Source: Arthrobacter_H rhombi
GTDB taxonomy: Bacteria > Actinomycetota > Actinomycetes > Actinomycetales > Micrococcaceae
DNA length: 64,000 nt
Assembly (NCBI RefSeq): GCF_039526245.1
Contig: NZ_BAAAIV010000005.1
Coordinates: forward strand, 1 to 64,000
Direction of reading: 5' to 3'
The notes under the pieces were generated by a model. That model was given only the letters and a program-made list of their open reading frames with translations, ran no database searches and was not told the DNA's origin. Each line of letters begins with the position of its first letter. Position 1 is the stretch's first letter. Below, in pieces: positions 14,987 through 23,769 of this stretch. The position numbers were made by a program, and so were the translations under genes.

Positions 14987-15754
14987 TTAGAACAGCGGCC
15001 AGGGGACCGCGGGCATCTCACCGCTCGGAGCCGGAAAACGCCCCGATAAGCGCAACTGGTCGCAGCGGGTGGCCAGCGACGCCATCTCCTCGCCGGTCAG
15101 CAACTCCGCCAGGTGTCGGCCCAGCTCCCCGCGCAAGCCATCGCTGACGTTGTCGATGCCGTCGAGTTCCTCGGCCGTCAGTGCATCACCCATCCACCCC
15201 CACAGCACCGTGCGCAGCTTGTGGTCGCGGTGGAAGGTGACCCCGTGGTCCACTCCGTAACGATGCCCATCGGACATGGTCAGAATATGGTCACCTTTGC
15301 GGTCGGCGTTGTTGACGATGACGTCGAAGACCGCCATGCGCCTGAGCGCCGGGGCGTCTTCATGGATGAGAGCGACCTGCTGCCCGTTTTCGCCCTGCCC
15401 CTCGAGAACACGTTTCCAGCCTGACGCGGGAACGCGGTCTGCGGCGACCAGGTCGACGGCGTTTTGGCCGGCATCCTGCTCCTGCCAGAGCTGCACCATT
15501 CCCTCGCCGAGGGGGCCCTCGCGGAGCCAGGTCCGGGGCACGATGTTCCAGCCGAGGGCTTGGGAGACCAGGTAGGCGGCAACCTCCCGCTGGGCCAGGC
15601 GGCCGCCGGGAAAGTCCCACAACGGAGATTCTCCGGCCGTGGGCTTGTACACAACCTCCCGATCCCCGATGCTCGCCAGGAAGGTGGCATTTGAAGCCGT
15701 CGTGATGCGGCCGATGAGCGTTAACTCGGCGGTCACGAGCTCCGAGTCCGGCAT
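14987..15754 (-). CDS. SCO1664-family protein (PI3/4-kinase-like fold)
   Basis: 255 residues. Matches the actinobacterial conserved SCO1664 family: N-terminal VYKPTAGESPLWDFPGG nucleotide-binding region, then VFDVIVNNADRKGDHIL and YGVDHGVTFH, which fit the catalytic and metal-binding loops of PI3/4-kinase-like proteins. Substrate unknown. ATG 15754 overlaps the DUF3090 stop by four bases, fixing the start. It is the third gene of a conserved reverse-strand operon after the histidine phosphatase and DUF3090 genes. In relatives this operon often lies beside mycothiol gene mshC; here the cassette array abuts instead. Confidence 0.85.
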   Translation of the reverse strand: MPDSELVTAELTLIGRITTASNATFLASIGDREVVYKPTAGESPLWDFPGGRLAQREVAAYLVSQALGWNIVPRTWLREGPLGEGMVQLWQEQDAGQNAVDLVAADRVPASGWKRVLEGQGENGQQVALIHEDAPALRRMAVFDVIVNNADRKGDHILTMSDGHRYGVDHGVTFHRDHKLRTVLWGWMGDALTAEELDGIDNVSDGLRGELGRHLAELLTGEEMASLATRCDQLRLSGRFPAPSGEMPAVPWPLF

Positions 15755-16308
15755 CAGGCCTCGGGAAGAGTGCAGATGTGACCGTCGGCGTCCATGGGAT
15801 AACCACAAATCGGGCAGATGGGACGCCCAGCGCCCACGATCTCGCGCGTGCGCTTGGTGAAGGCCCGGGCAGTGCCTACCGGCATCCGCACCAGCAGTTT
15901 TTCGGCAACGCCGGCACCGTCCTCATCGGGGGAACCGTCGTCATCTTCGCCCTCGACGTCGGTGAGGGGGTAGGCCTCAAGGACGATCTGTGCCGTGGTC
16001 GGGTCCCAACCCAATCCCATGGCACCCGCGCGGAACTGCTCCTGGACGGGCTCCAGCTGGTCATTGTCCACCAGCTCAGGGGGAGTGCTGGTGGGAACGC
16101 TGAAGGGGTTGCCTTCGACGGCGATGAGCTGGTCGAGGATCTCGTCGATCTTCTCCACGAGTCCGGCCGACTGTTGCTTCTCCAGGGCAATACTCACGAT
16201 CTGCGCCCCCGTGCGGACCTGCAGGTAGAAGGTGCGCGCCCCCGGGAGGCCAATGGTGCCAACGACGACCCGATCGGGCCAATCAAACTCGTGTACTCGT
16301 GTAGGCAT
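15754..16308 (-). CDS. DUF3090 family protein
   Basis: 184 residues. Matches DUF3090 across its length: HEFDWPDRVVVGTIGLPGARTFYLQ at the N-terminus, LEKQQ...LVEKIDEILDQL, and the C-terminal CPICGYPMDADGHIC, a likely zinc-binding C-x2-C...C cluster. Function unknown, but the gene is almost always found with SCO1664-family and TIGR03848-type phosphatase genes, implying a shared pathway. It is four bases into the next gene and 24 bases after the phosphatase stop. Confidence 0.9.
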   Translation of the reverse strand: MPTRVHEFDWPDRVVVGTIGLPGARTFYLQVRTGAQIVSIALEKQQSAGLVEKIDEILDQLIAVEGNPFSVPTSTPPELVDNDQLEPVQEQFRAGAMGLGWDPTTAQIVLEAYPLTDVEGEDDDGSPDEDGAGVAEKLLVRMPVGTARAFTKRTREIVGAGRPICPICGYPMDADGHICTLPEA

Positions 16309-16332
16309 GTCAGTATTCTAGGCGCAGATGGA

Positions 16333-17025
16333 TCATGGCGTATTGTGCCCTGCACCGCCGCCTACGGCCGCGTCGCCAATGGTGATGCCGTCAGCCAGCC
16401 ACGACAGGTCACCGGCATCGGTGTTGGTTGCAAAGACACTCGGTCGGCCTGGGCCGTAGCGCACGATCGATACCGAGGCAGGGCCCACATTGATGCGCTG
16501 GAACAAGTCCAGGTGCATGCCGAGCGCGTCGGCGAGGACGGATTTGATGATGTCACCGTGGCTCACGGCCACCCAGACGGACTGCGGCCCGTGCGCGGCT
16601 TCGATGGCTGCGTCGTGGCGGCGTATTGCGGCCACCGAACGGGCTTGCATTGCGGCCATCGATTCACCGCCGGGGAAGACGACGGCGGAGGGGTGCGACT
16701 GCACCATGGGCCACAATTCCTCGGTCGCCAAATCGGCCAGCTGGCGGCCCTGCCATTGGCCGTAGTCGCATTCGGTGAGGTCGGGATCGGTCGTCGCGTC
16801 GAGTGGGAACGCCTGCCGGTCGACGATGTATTGGGCGGTCTGCTGGCACCGCTCGAGAGGGCTTGATACCACCCCCGCCAAGGGGATGGCCGCCAACCGC
16901 TCTGCCGTCTGGGCTGCCTGCTTTTGCCCGGCCTCGTCCAGGCTGACGCCAACTGCCCGGCCGGCCAGCAGCCCCGTCGCATTTGCTGTGGTGCGGCCGT
17001 GCCGCACGAGGATAACCGTCGCCAT
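16333..17025 (-). CDS. Histidine-phosphatase superfamily protein (MSMEG_4193/TIGR03848 type)
   Basis: 230 residues. The LVRHGRTTAN motif at residues 6-15 carries the phosphorylated histidine; SSPLERCQQTAQ, ECDYGQWQG and AVSHGDIIKSVLA supply the other phosphate-pocket residues of the phosphoglycerate-mutase-like fold. The physiological substrate is unknown. First gene of the three-gene operon with DUF3090 and the SCO1664-family protein. Confidence 0.9.
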   Translation of the reverse strand: MATVILVRHGRTTANATGLLAGRAVGVSLDEAGQKQAAQTAERLAAIPLAGVVSSPLERCQQTAQYIVDRQAFPLDATTDPDLTECDYGQWQGRQLADLATEELWPMVQSHPSAVVFPGGESMAAMQARSVAAIRRHDAAIEAAHGPQSVWVAVSHGDIIKSVLADALGMHLDLFQRINVGPASVSIVRYGPGRPSVFATNTDAGDLSWLADGITIGDAAVGGGAGHNTP

Positions 17026-17163
17026 ATAGTCAGCCTAGCCACATAGGGCGCGCCGCTCGTGATGAATCACAGCTCAAACTATCCCGTGTGCTGAGGTTCG
17101 ACGATCAATGTCGGTACGAGGATTTGCAGGACGGGGGCGACGCCAACGACCTGCGGTGATCGG

Positions 17164-17553
17164 GTGGACCGGATTCGAACGGCTCGGTTGATACGAGGAA
17201 CCTTCGTGCCGCCGCAGCAACCGGACGTGGAAGGTCGCCTCCTCGACCACTTCGACGACGTGGGCTATCGGTGGAAGGTGATGCTGCGCATTCGATCGAC
17301 CGAGGATCACCTTCGGGCGCATCTACCGCGCAGTGTGGCCCGACTCGAGAGACCGGACCGTGCGGCGGACCGACCGTGCGAAGACGCCACGCCCTGGCAC
17401 CGGGCCGAGATCCGTGCCGAGAGCCTCGACTGGCTACCGTCCGTCAGTGCGGCGCTCGACTGCGAGGTGGTGATCGATCGCCCAGACGAACTTCGAAACC
17501 GGGTAAGGGCTGTAGCTCCGAGGATGCTTCAAGCCGCTGGCGACGACCGATGA
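17164..17553 (+). pseudogene. C-terminal fragment of a YafY/WYL-type regulator
   Basis: The frame from GTG 17164 reads VDRIRTARLIRGTF, YRWKVMLRIRST, SLDWLPSVSAALDCEVVIDRP, DELRNRVRAV, which resembles the last ~130 residues of helix-turn-helix/WYL transcriptional regulators. The HTH and WYL parts are missing upstream and the frame is broken just before 17164. Probably a decayed regulator. Confidence 0.45.
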
Positions 17554-17783
17554 TCAACCCGGTCCTGGTTTCCGTCAGCCACGCTGACTGAATTTTCGGC
17601 CCTCGCCGACACTGGTTTCGCCCTTCGCCAGCCAGCCCGGCCCACCTCGCAGGGAGAGTCCGCTCCCGCCACCGGGGATCACCAAGGCGACGACGGTGAG
17701 GGCGATGCCGTCTCTTCCGGAGATGGCCGGGCTGTGGCGTCTGATGTGGCGGAGTTCCGTGGGAGCGGCACCTGTTGGCAGGC

Positions 17784-18371
17784 TCAGGTAGGTCGAACCG
17801 TACGCCGCATGACGGTGTTTTTCAGGCCCTTGGGACGGACGAACTCGAATCCGGCTTCCTCGTACATCGTGCGGGTGCCGTTGTAGACGAACGAGTTGCT
17901 CATCTTCTTCTCGCCAATCTCGTGGGGGTATCCCTCGACCACGCCGCCACCTCGGGCAGCAATGTGATCGAGCGCTCCGTCCAGCGCGATTTTGGCAAAC
18001 CCGCGTCGACGGTAGCGTTTGTCGACGAAGATGCAGGTGACCCGGTAGTCGGGCATCGAGTCGGCCTCGGCGAGATACTGCTTGCGGTGATGGAGATTCG
18101 GCAGTTCAGCGGGAGTGCCGTACTCCGCCCACGCGATGGCCTCGTCGTCGACCACCACCAACGCTGCATGGGCCCGCCCGGCCCCGACCAACTGCTTCTT
18201 GAAGGCGCGGCTGCCCTCGTAGCCCGGCCCTCGGCTGGCGCAGTCGTGGAAGTACGTGCACCAGCATCCGCCGAAGATGCCGTTATGGCGCTCCACCATG
18301 GCGGCGAACGCGTCCCACGTATCCACGGTCAAGGGCTGAATCGAATATCCATTCGCCTCCATGCCAGCCAT
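17784..18371 (-). CDS. GNAT-family N-acetyltransferase
   Basis: 195 residues. GNAT fold with VTCIFVDKRYRRRGFAKIALDGALDHI as the acetyl-CoA-binding motif A, and GGCWCTYFH near residue 35, a hallmark of an uncharacterised GNAT group. Acceptor unknown. ATG 18371 has GAGGT seven bases upstream; ATG 18362 is an alternative. It stands alone between decayed sequences on both sides. Confidence 0.8.
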   Translation of the reverse strand: MAGMEANGYSIQPLTVDTWDAFAAMVERHNGIFGGCWCTYFHDCASRGPGYEGSRAFKKQLVGAGRAHAALVVVDDEAIAWAEYGTPAELPNLHHRKQYLAEADSMPDYRVTCIFVDKRYRRRGFAKIALDGALDHIAARGGGVVEGYPHEIGEKKMSNSFVYNGTRTMYEEAGFEFVRPKGLKNTVMRRTVRPT

Positions 18372-18524
18372 TCAAGCACCTCGTTCGAATGCTGGCACTA
18401 GTTGCGGCTGAATCCGTGCGGACCCCCCTGCGAAATCGTGGGGCCGGTGTCTACGGGAGGGGAAGTAGGGGACGACTTCGTCGACCACTGGACGGGGCGA
18501 ACCCGGTCCGGCAATCTATCTCCC

Positions 18525-18704
18525 GTCGGTGCGCCCGCGATCCGGGTGGCATGCCCGTCAGACGTCGACGGATTGGCCCAGGTGTTGGTTGCCCGCCGCG
18601 CCACGTGGGAGGACCATTCGGAGCGTGCACGCGACCTGGTCGGGCGGCTCCCGGTGCTAGGGGTTGCCGAAGGGGACCGGGGGATCGTTGGCTGGAGCGG
18701 AGTC
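18525..18704 (+). pseudogene. Possible GNAT N-terminal remnant
   Basis: One frame reads APAIRVACPSDVDGLAQVLV, ARRATWEDHSERARDLVG, LPVLGVAEGDRGIVGWSGV, like the first ~60 residues of a GNAT (IR.A.PSDVD..A.VL...AEGD.GIVGW). It has no clear start and dissolves into the 8-bp tandem repeat at 18699. Confidence 0.35.
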
Positions 18705-18746
18705 CAGGAGTCCAGGAGCCCGGGAGCCCAGGAGTCCAGGAGCACC
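18699..18746. repeat. Six tandem 8-bp units (GGAGTCCA type)
   Basis: Units: GGAGTCCA, GGAGTCCA, GGAGCCCG, GGAGCCCA, GGAGTCCA, GGAGCACC. It lies between the GNAT remnant and the stop of the DUF998 gene, where slippage may have ended the old coding frame. Confidence 0.8.
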
Positions 18747-18766
18747 GGCTCGGGCTCGGGGATCGA

Positions 18767-19366
18767 TCAGCGCAGCATGATGGCCACCGATGCCAGCAGG
18801 AAGAACAGGCTGATGGCCACCAGGAAGACCCGCTCGGCGATGCCGAAGACGTAGCGCCGGGCTGGCTTGATGATCAAGGCGGCGATGAGGGCGACCAGTG
18901 AGACGAGGGCAATCACGTGGAGAACCTGCAGTGGGCCGGACAGTCCGGCGGACTGGCCGATGGCCCGCAGGAAATTCCCGGTCAGGCTGTAGGCCAGCGC
19001 GAACCAGGCGATCGCCGCGAGGTAGTGCATGGCCCCGACGGCGGACAGCTTCTGCCCCTCCAGGCTGGTGGGGAGGAAGAGGAGGACGAGGAAGATGACG
19101 ACGAGGGCAGCCAGTTGGATGAGGATCGACGTCCGCTCACCGTCCGGTCCGAAGCCCGTGATGATGCAGACGGCGAGAGTCGCCCATGACGCAGCCGTCA
19201 GCCACGTCATCAGGGTGGCGAGCTTCCTCGTGCCGCCGACGTGGTAATCGCTGACCGCGTGTTCCACGGCGTTGTAGTCGCTGTGCACCACGTGCAGGGC
19301 GACGAAGATGGCCAATCTGGCAAGAATCAGTACTGCGGTGGCTGCCGCGGCGACGGTCGTGATCAT
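18767..19366 (-). CDS. DUF998-family membrane protein
   Basis: 199 residues with about six hydrophobic segments. The N-terminal HVVHSDYNAVEHAVSDYHVGGTRKL is the extracytoplasmic signature of DUF998 proteins. Function unknown. ATG 19366 overlaps the marR stop by four bases, so the two genes form an operon and the membrane protein is probably the regulator's target. Confidence 0.82.
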   Translation of the reverse strand: MITTVAAAATAVLILARLAIFVALHVVHSDYNAVEHAVSDYHVGGTRKLATLMTWLTAASWATLAVCIITGFGPDGERTSILIQLAALVVIFLVLLFLPTSLEGQKLSAVGAMHYLAAIAWFALAYSLTGNFLRAIGQSAGLSGPLQVLHVIALVSLVALIAALIIKPARRYVFGIAERVFLVAISLFFLLASVAIMLR

Positions 19367-19797
19367 GGTCGTTCCTCTCGGGGAGTAGGGGAGTCGTGGA
19401 GTGCCCCATGGAGTCGGTGGATGGTGGCGGCCAGGTCGTCGGCGTCGATGCCCAATCGCCGGGCCGTCTGGGAGAGCGAGTCGCCCAGCGCGTCGCGTGC
19501 CTCGCCCAGGCGTTGGATGCCTGCGGCGGTGACCCGGATCCGACGGACGTTGCCTGCCCTTTCCCCGGCATCGTCGTCGATCAATCCGGCGTCGAGCAGA
19601 AACCGCACGATCGCACTCATGGCGGGTTCGCTGATGCCCACGGCCCGCGCCAGCTGACGACCGGTCATTCCCGGGTGTTCGGAGGCGATCACCAGGGTGA
19701 CGAAGCGGTTGTAGGTGAGGTCGTGCCCCCGCAGCATCTGGTCGGCCTGGCGGTCCAGCGTGCGGACCAGGTCGTGGAGTTCGTAAGCGAGGTCCAT
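19363..19797 (-). CDS. MarR-family transcriptional regulator
   Basis: 144 residues. Winged-helix MarR fold: LTYNRFVTLVIASEHPGMTGRQLARAVGISEPAMSAIVRFLLDAGLI is the recognition core, followed by the wing RRIRVTAAGIQRL. Likely represses its own operon with the DUF998 gene through the palindrome just upstream. Ligand unknown. Confidence 0.87.
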   Translation of the reverse strand: MDLAYELHDLVRTLDRQADQMLRGHDLTYNRFVTLVIASEHPGMTGRQLARAVGISEPAMSAIVRFLLDAGLIDDDAGERAGNVRRIRVTAAGIQRLGEARDALGDSLSQTARRLGIDADDLAATIHRLHGALHDSPTPREERP

Positions 19798-19805
19798 ACG
19801 GTAAA

Positions 19806-19817
19806 TTAAGCACTTAA
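19806..19817. promoter_or_regulatory. Palindromic operator upstream of marR
   Basis: TTAAG-CA-CTTAA is an inverted repeat in an AT-rich patch nine bases before the marR start, unusual in this GC-rich DNA, and a plausible MarR binding site. Confidence 0.55.
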
Positions 19818-19926
19818 CTTACTAGGTGGCAAGAGGGGCCAGGCGTCGAATCGAGGTGGCACGGGCATCCGAACATGCGGGGAAGTACGCTGGGGAAGCT
19901 GGACACGCCATCGACAGGAGCCAGGC

Positions 19927-20520
19927 ATGACCATCACGGATCCGCACCGGCAGATTCCCGACGAACTGCAGAGCACGGAGTTCGTGCTGCGCCCGATCCG
20001 TGCAGACGACGCCGCCTGGGATCACGCCGCGGTCATGGACACGCGGGAGTACCTCCGGCTCTGGGAACAGTCCACCTGGCCCGAGGACGACTTCACGGCG
20101 GAGGCCAACCGGGTGGATCTGGTGGACCTCGAGGAGCGCCATGCAGCGCGCCGTGCCTACACGTATACGGTCCTGAACCCGGACGAAACCCAATGCTGGG
20201 GTTGCGTCTACGTCTTTCCCACCCAGGCCACGTTCCTCGCGAGGTCCACGGTGACCCCGGTCGGTGACCGGAACTGGGGTGAGGTGGACGCCGTCGTCTA
20301 TTTCTGGGTTCGGCGTCCACGCATGGCGGCCGGCATGGACGAACGCCTCCTGGCCGAACTCCGCGCATGGTTCACCAACACGTGGAAGCTCCGCCAGACG
20401 GTCTACGTGACCCACGAGCAGTTCGCGCAGCAGGTCGAGCTCATCGGCCGCACCGACCTGGAGCTGGAATTCGAACTGGTCGAGCCCGGCAAGCCGGGCA
20501 GGTACCTCGTGTTCGGCTGA
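19927..20520 (+). CDS. GNAT-like N-acetyltransferase
   Basis: 197 residues. EFVLRPIRADDAAWDHAAVM at the start is typical of GNAT N-terminal strands; AYTYTVLNPDETQCWGCVYVFP and DAVVYFWVRRP follow as central sheet strands. The canonical R/Q-x-x-G-x-G/A loop is not obvious, so it is a diverged member. Preceded by CAGGAG. Confidence 0.65.
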   Translation: MTITDPHRQIPDELQSTEFVLRPIRADDAAWDHAAVMDTREYLRLWEQSTWPEDDFTAEANRVDLVDLEERHAARRAYTYTVLNPDETQCWGCVYVFPTQATFLARSTVTPVGDRNWGEVDAVVYFWVRRPRMAAGMDERLLAELRAWFTNTWKLRQTVYVTHEQFAQQVELIGRTDLELEFELVEPGKPGRYLVFG

Positions 20521-20579
20521 ACCCGAGGGACGGTGGAACCCACCCCTCCTGCGACCGTGCGTGCGGCGGGGAGCGCCGC

Positions 20580-21155
20580 CTAGTCGGCCGCTTCCTCCTC
20601 GCGCAACCGCGGCTCGACCCGCTGGTCGGGGTGGAACCCTGCCTTGTCCGCATAGAAGGCACGGATGCGATCCATGTCCTGGTCCAGATTGCCGGTCAGG
20701 TCGAGTGTCGGGCCCAGGCCGGTCCGCATGGTCGTGCGATCGACGTAGCCCAGGGTCACCGGCAGACCGGTTTCGCGGGCAATGCGGTAGAAACCCGACT
20801 TCCAGTGGGTGTGCGCTCCGCGCGTGCCATCGGGGGTGACCACCAGCCCGAACACCTCGCCCGCCTGGACGCGCCCCACCACGTCGGCCACGATGCTGCT
20901 GGGGTCTGACCGGTCCACGGGAATGCCGCCGATCGCGCGCATGATGGGTCCGCGCCAGCCGGAGAACAGGCTGTCCTTGCCCAGCCAGTGCACCTCGATG
21001 CCCAGGCGCCAGGCGATGCCCAACATCAGGATGAAGTCCCAGTTGGAGGTGTGCGGGGCACCGATGAGCAGGGTGGGGCGGGACGGCGCGGGTTGGGAGT
21101 CCAGTTTCCAGCGGCTGAGGGACCAAAACGCACGTGCTGCGAGACGACGGATCAT
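20580..21155 (-). CDS. 1-acyl-sn-glycerol-3-phosphate acyltransferase family protein
   Basis: 191 residues. The PlsC-type catalytic motif H-x4-D is HTSNWD near residue 35, and the later substrate motif is PDGTRG near residue 110 (family EGTRS). Such proteins move acyl chains onto glycerophospholipids or related acceptors at the membrane; this short form with HTSNWD is a distinct subgroup whose exact acceptor I cannot state. It is convergent with the upstream GNAT gene. Confidence 0.82.
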   Translation of the reverse strand: MIRRLAARAFWSLSRWKLDSQPAPSRPTLLIGAPHTSNWDFILMLGIAWRLGIEVHWLGKDSLFSGWRGPIMRAIGGIPVDRSDPSSIVADVVGRVQAGEVFGLVVTPDGTRGAHTHWKSGFYRIARETGLPVTLGYVDRTTMRTGLGPTLDLTGNLDQDMDRIRAFYADKAGFHPDQRVEPRLREEEAAD

Positions 21156-21345
21156 GCTCCCACGCTAGGGCATGATGCGCGGCGCACCCGCCATTGACGT
21201 GAACTGGCAGCTCGGGTGGACTGGGACGAGAGCCGAACCACCGGAGAAGGACATGAAGGAGCCCCGTGGAGATCATCCTGCCCACCGTCTGCGGCAACTC
21301 GCCGCGCATCGCCGCTGCCCGCACCTGCCTGCAGGGACCAGTCCG

Positions 21346-22215
21346 ATGACCGGGGGCAACGGCGGGGGAGTAGCCGGATGGCAGCAGGAGGACTACGACG
21401 TCGATGCCTACCTCGCGTTGACCGGCGTGGGCAGGGCGCGACCGGGGTTGGAACTGCTCGAGGTCCTGCACCGCGAGCACGTGCGGACCTTTCCCTTCGC
21501 GAACGTCGACGTCCTGTTCGGCGCCCACCCCGGGGTGGCGCCGGCGACCGTCCAACGCCAGCTCGTCGAGCGCGGGCGGGGCGGATACTGCTTCGAACAT
21601 GCCCAGCTCTTCGCCGTCGTGCTCGAGGACCTAGGGTTCACTGTCAGGCGCCATCTGGGCCGGGTGCATTCACCGCACAGCACCCGGACGCACATGACAG
21701 TCGCGGTCCAGCTCGACGGCACCTGGTTCCTCACCGACCCCGGGTTCGGGTTCAGCCTCAGCGGGCCGATCGCGCTGCAGGACGGGGCACGGCGCGATGA
21801 AGGCGGGAGGACCTTCGGCATCGACCACACCCTCGAGGACGGCGGCGACCGGTGGACGTTGTCACGCGACGGGGAGGTGCAGCACATCGCCGATTCGCTC
21901 ACCGTGCAGCCAGTCGACGTGCGCACCGGCCACGTCCTGACCTCCACGAATGCCGGATCCGGACGGTTCACCGGCTCCCTGGTGGTTGCCCGCCAGACAG
22001 ACGCCGGTCACGTGACCATCACCGAATCCACCTGGACCTTGCGGGCGCCCGGACGCCCCACCGTCCACGAACGAATCACCCCGGCCCAGGCGGTGGACAC
22101 CGTCCGCGAGCTCGGAGTACGGCTGGTGGGGGACGAGCCGGCACGGCTGCTGGGGATCCTCGAAGGATGGCGCGCCGCAGCGGAGCCGGTGGGCCCGCGG
22201 GGAGGCAGGCCATGA
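21346..22215 (+). CDS. nat: Arylamine N-acetyltransferase
   Basis: 289 residues, normal for the family. The catalytic triad is visible: Cys in RGGYCFEHAQLF, His in TRTHMTVAV, Asp in FLTDPGFGFS. These enzymes transfer acetyl or propionyl groups from CoA to arylamines and hydrazines. ATG 21346 has AGGGA eight bases upstream and gives the right length; the frame stays open to 21172, but that extension looks unrelated. It overlaps tdk by four bases. Confidence 0.88.
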   Translation: MTGGNGGGVAGWQQEDYDVDAYLALTGVGRARPGLELLEVLHREHVRTFPFANVDVLFGAHPGVAPATVQRQLVERGRGGYCFEHAQLFAVVLEDLGFTVRRHLGRVHSPHSTRTHMTVAVQLDGTWFLTDPGFGFSLSGPIALQDGARRDEGGRTFGIDHTLEDGGDRWTLSRDGEVQHIADSLTVQPVDVRTGHVLTSTNAGSGRFTGSLVVARQTDAGHVTITESTWTLRAPGRPTVHERITPAQAVDTVRELGVRLVGDEPARLLGILEGWRAAAEPVGPRGGRP

Positions 22216-22793
22216 CGGCGCACGAACGCCCCGGCAGGCTCCAGGTGGTGACCGGACCGATGTTCGCGGGCAAATCGGAGGAACTGCTGCGGCGCGTGCG
22301 GCGGGCCCGGCTGGCCGGGCTGGCGGTGGAGGTGGTCAACCATGCACTGGACGATCGCCACGGTGCGCAGACAGTGGCATCCCACGCGGGGGCCAGCCTT
22401 CCGGCCCGCGCCGCCGGCGATGCTGAAGCCATCCGCGCGCTCGCCGGACGGCAACCGCTGGACCTGTTGGCCATCGACGAGGCCCAGTTCTTCGGCCCCG
22501 GGCTGGTGCCCGTCGTCAATGACTTGGCGGCGGTGGGAACCACAGTGGTCGTCGCCGGACTCTGCGTGATGTTGGATGGCCGGCCCTTCGAGCCGCTTCC
22601 CGAGCTGATGGCGCTCGCCGAGGACGTCACGAAGCTCACCGCGGTGTGCACCGTGTGTGGTGCCGATGCCGCCTTCCACCAGCGCACCGTCTCCGGAGGC
22701 CACGGCAATGCGCAGGCGGCCACCGCAGAATTCATCGGTGGCGCCGAGGCCTACCAGGCCCGGTGCCGTCGCCATTTCCGCCCGGGGGAATAA
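22212..22793 (+). CDS. tdk: Thymidine kinase
   Basis: 193 residues. Type II thymidine kinase: P-loop GPMFAGKSEELLRR, Mg-binding DEAQFF, lasso region VVAGLCVMLDGRPFEPLPELMALAE, and a zinc site CTVCGADAAFHQR...AYQARCRRHF. It phosphorylates thymidine to dTMP in the salvage pathway. ATG 22212 overlaps the nat stop. Confidence 0.93.
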   Translation: MTAHERPGRLQVVTGPMFAGKSEELLRRVRRARLAGLAVEVVNHALDDRHGAQTVASHAGASLPARAAGDAEAIRALAGRQPLDLLAIDEAQFFGPGLVPVVNDLAAVGTTVVVAGLCVMLDGRPFEPLPELMALAEDVTKLTAVCTVCGADAAFHQRTVSGGHGNAQAATAEFIGGAEAYQARCRRHFRPGE

Positions 22794-22821
22794 CGCTCCA
22801 CCGGCGCCCGTTGGACCCACC

Positions 22822-23745
22822 ATGCGAGCCATGACCTACAGCAAGTACGGATCCAACGACGTCCTGGAACTGACCGAGCAGCCACTGCCCAAGGTCGGAC
22901 CGGGGGAAGTGCGCATCCGCGTCACCTACGCCTCCATCAATCCCGTCGACTGGAAGGTGATGTCAGGTGGGCTCGACCAGCTCATGGACGCCAGCTTCCC
23001 CGTGGTCCCGGGATGGGATGCCGCCGGCGTCGTGGATGCCGTGGGCCCTGACGTCCCCGAGTTCAGCGCCGGGGACCGCGTGGCCAGCTACGCGCGCAAA
23101 CAGGTGGTCTCCGGCGGCACCTTCGCCGAATACGTGACCGTTTTCGCCACTGACGTGGCAGCCATCCCCGAGGGTGTGGCCGACGATGTCGCCGCGGCGC
23201 TCCCACTGACCGGGTTGACCGCACTGCGCAGCGTCGAGGCGTTGGGCCTGGGGGCGGGGGACCGGCTCCTGGTCCACGGCGCCTCGGGAGGCGTGGGGTC
23301 ACTGGCCGTCCAGCTGGCCGTTGCCGCAGGGGCCACGGTCGTCGGGACCGCCTCGCCGTCCAACCACGACAAGGTGACGGCGCTCGGGGCCACCCCGATC
23401 ACCTACGGCGACGGCCTGGCCGAACGGCTCCACGACGTGGCCCCCGCGGGCTTCACCGCAGTGGCCGACTTCGCCGGCGACGTCCTGCAGACGACCCTGG
23501 AGGTCCTGGCGGAGGGCGGCCGCCACGTCTCCATCGCCGACCCCACGGTCACCGAAGCGGGCGGCCGGTGGTTGTGGGTCCGCCCCGACGGCCCCCGGCT
23601 CGCCCAGCTGCTCGAGCAGGTCGCCGCCGGTGACCTGTCGGTGGACATCGACCGCTCCTTCGAGCTGGCGGACCTCGCCGAGGCCTTTGCCGCCAGCCAG
23701 AACGGCTCCGCCCGGGGCAAGCTCGTCCTGCACATCGCCGACTGA
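22822..23745 (+). CDS. NADPH:quinone oxidoreductase-like (MDR superfamily)
   Basis: 307 residues. Medium-chain dehydrogenase/reductase without the structural zinc: N-terminal GroES-like part (MTYSKYGSNDVLELTEQP...YASINPVDWKVMSG) and a Rossmann domain with LLVHGASGGVGSLAVQLAVAAGATVVG. It likely reduces quinones or enones with NADPH. ATG 22822 fits the domain start; sequence before it is the tdk 3' end. Confidence 0.88.
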   Translation: MRAMTYSKYGSNDVLELTEQPLPKVGPGEVRIRVTYASINPVDWKVMSGGLDQLMDASFPVVPGWDAAGVVDAVGPDVPEFSAGDRVASYARKQVVSGGTFAEYVTVFATDVAAIPEGVADDVAAALPLTGLTALRSVEALGLGAGDRLLVHGASGGVGSLAVQLAVAAGATVVGTASPSNHDKVTALGATPITYGDGLAERLHDVAPAGFTAVADFAGDVLQTTLEVLAEGGRHVSIADPTVTEAGGRWLWVRPDGPRLAQLLEQVAAGDLSVDIDRSFELADLAEAFAASQNGSARGKLVLHIAD

Positions 23746-23769
23746 CCGCCTCCATGGCACACTGTCGCC

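Noticed and set aside
17160..17185. GGATTCGAAC resembling the T-arm of a reverse-strand tRNA
   Set aside because: No acceptor stem, D-arm or anticodon arm can be folded around it, and the bases fit the coding frame of the WYL-regulator fragment.
17739..17765. Possible tenth repeat copy (GTGGCGGAGTTCCGTGGG)
   Set aside because: Only a short stretch matches and the conserved 3' half is missing; chance is likely.
21264..21345. Short forward frame (VEIILPTVCGNSPRIA) before the arylamine N-acetyltransferase
   Set aside because: It looks like the start of a small conserved protein but ends after about 27 codons; too short to call as a gene.
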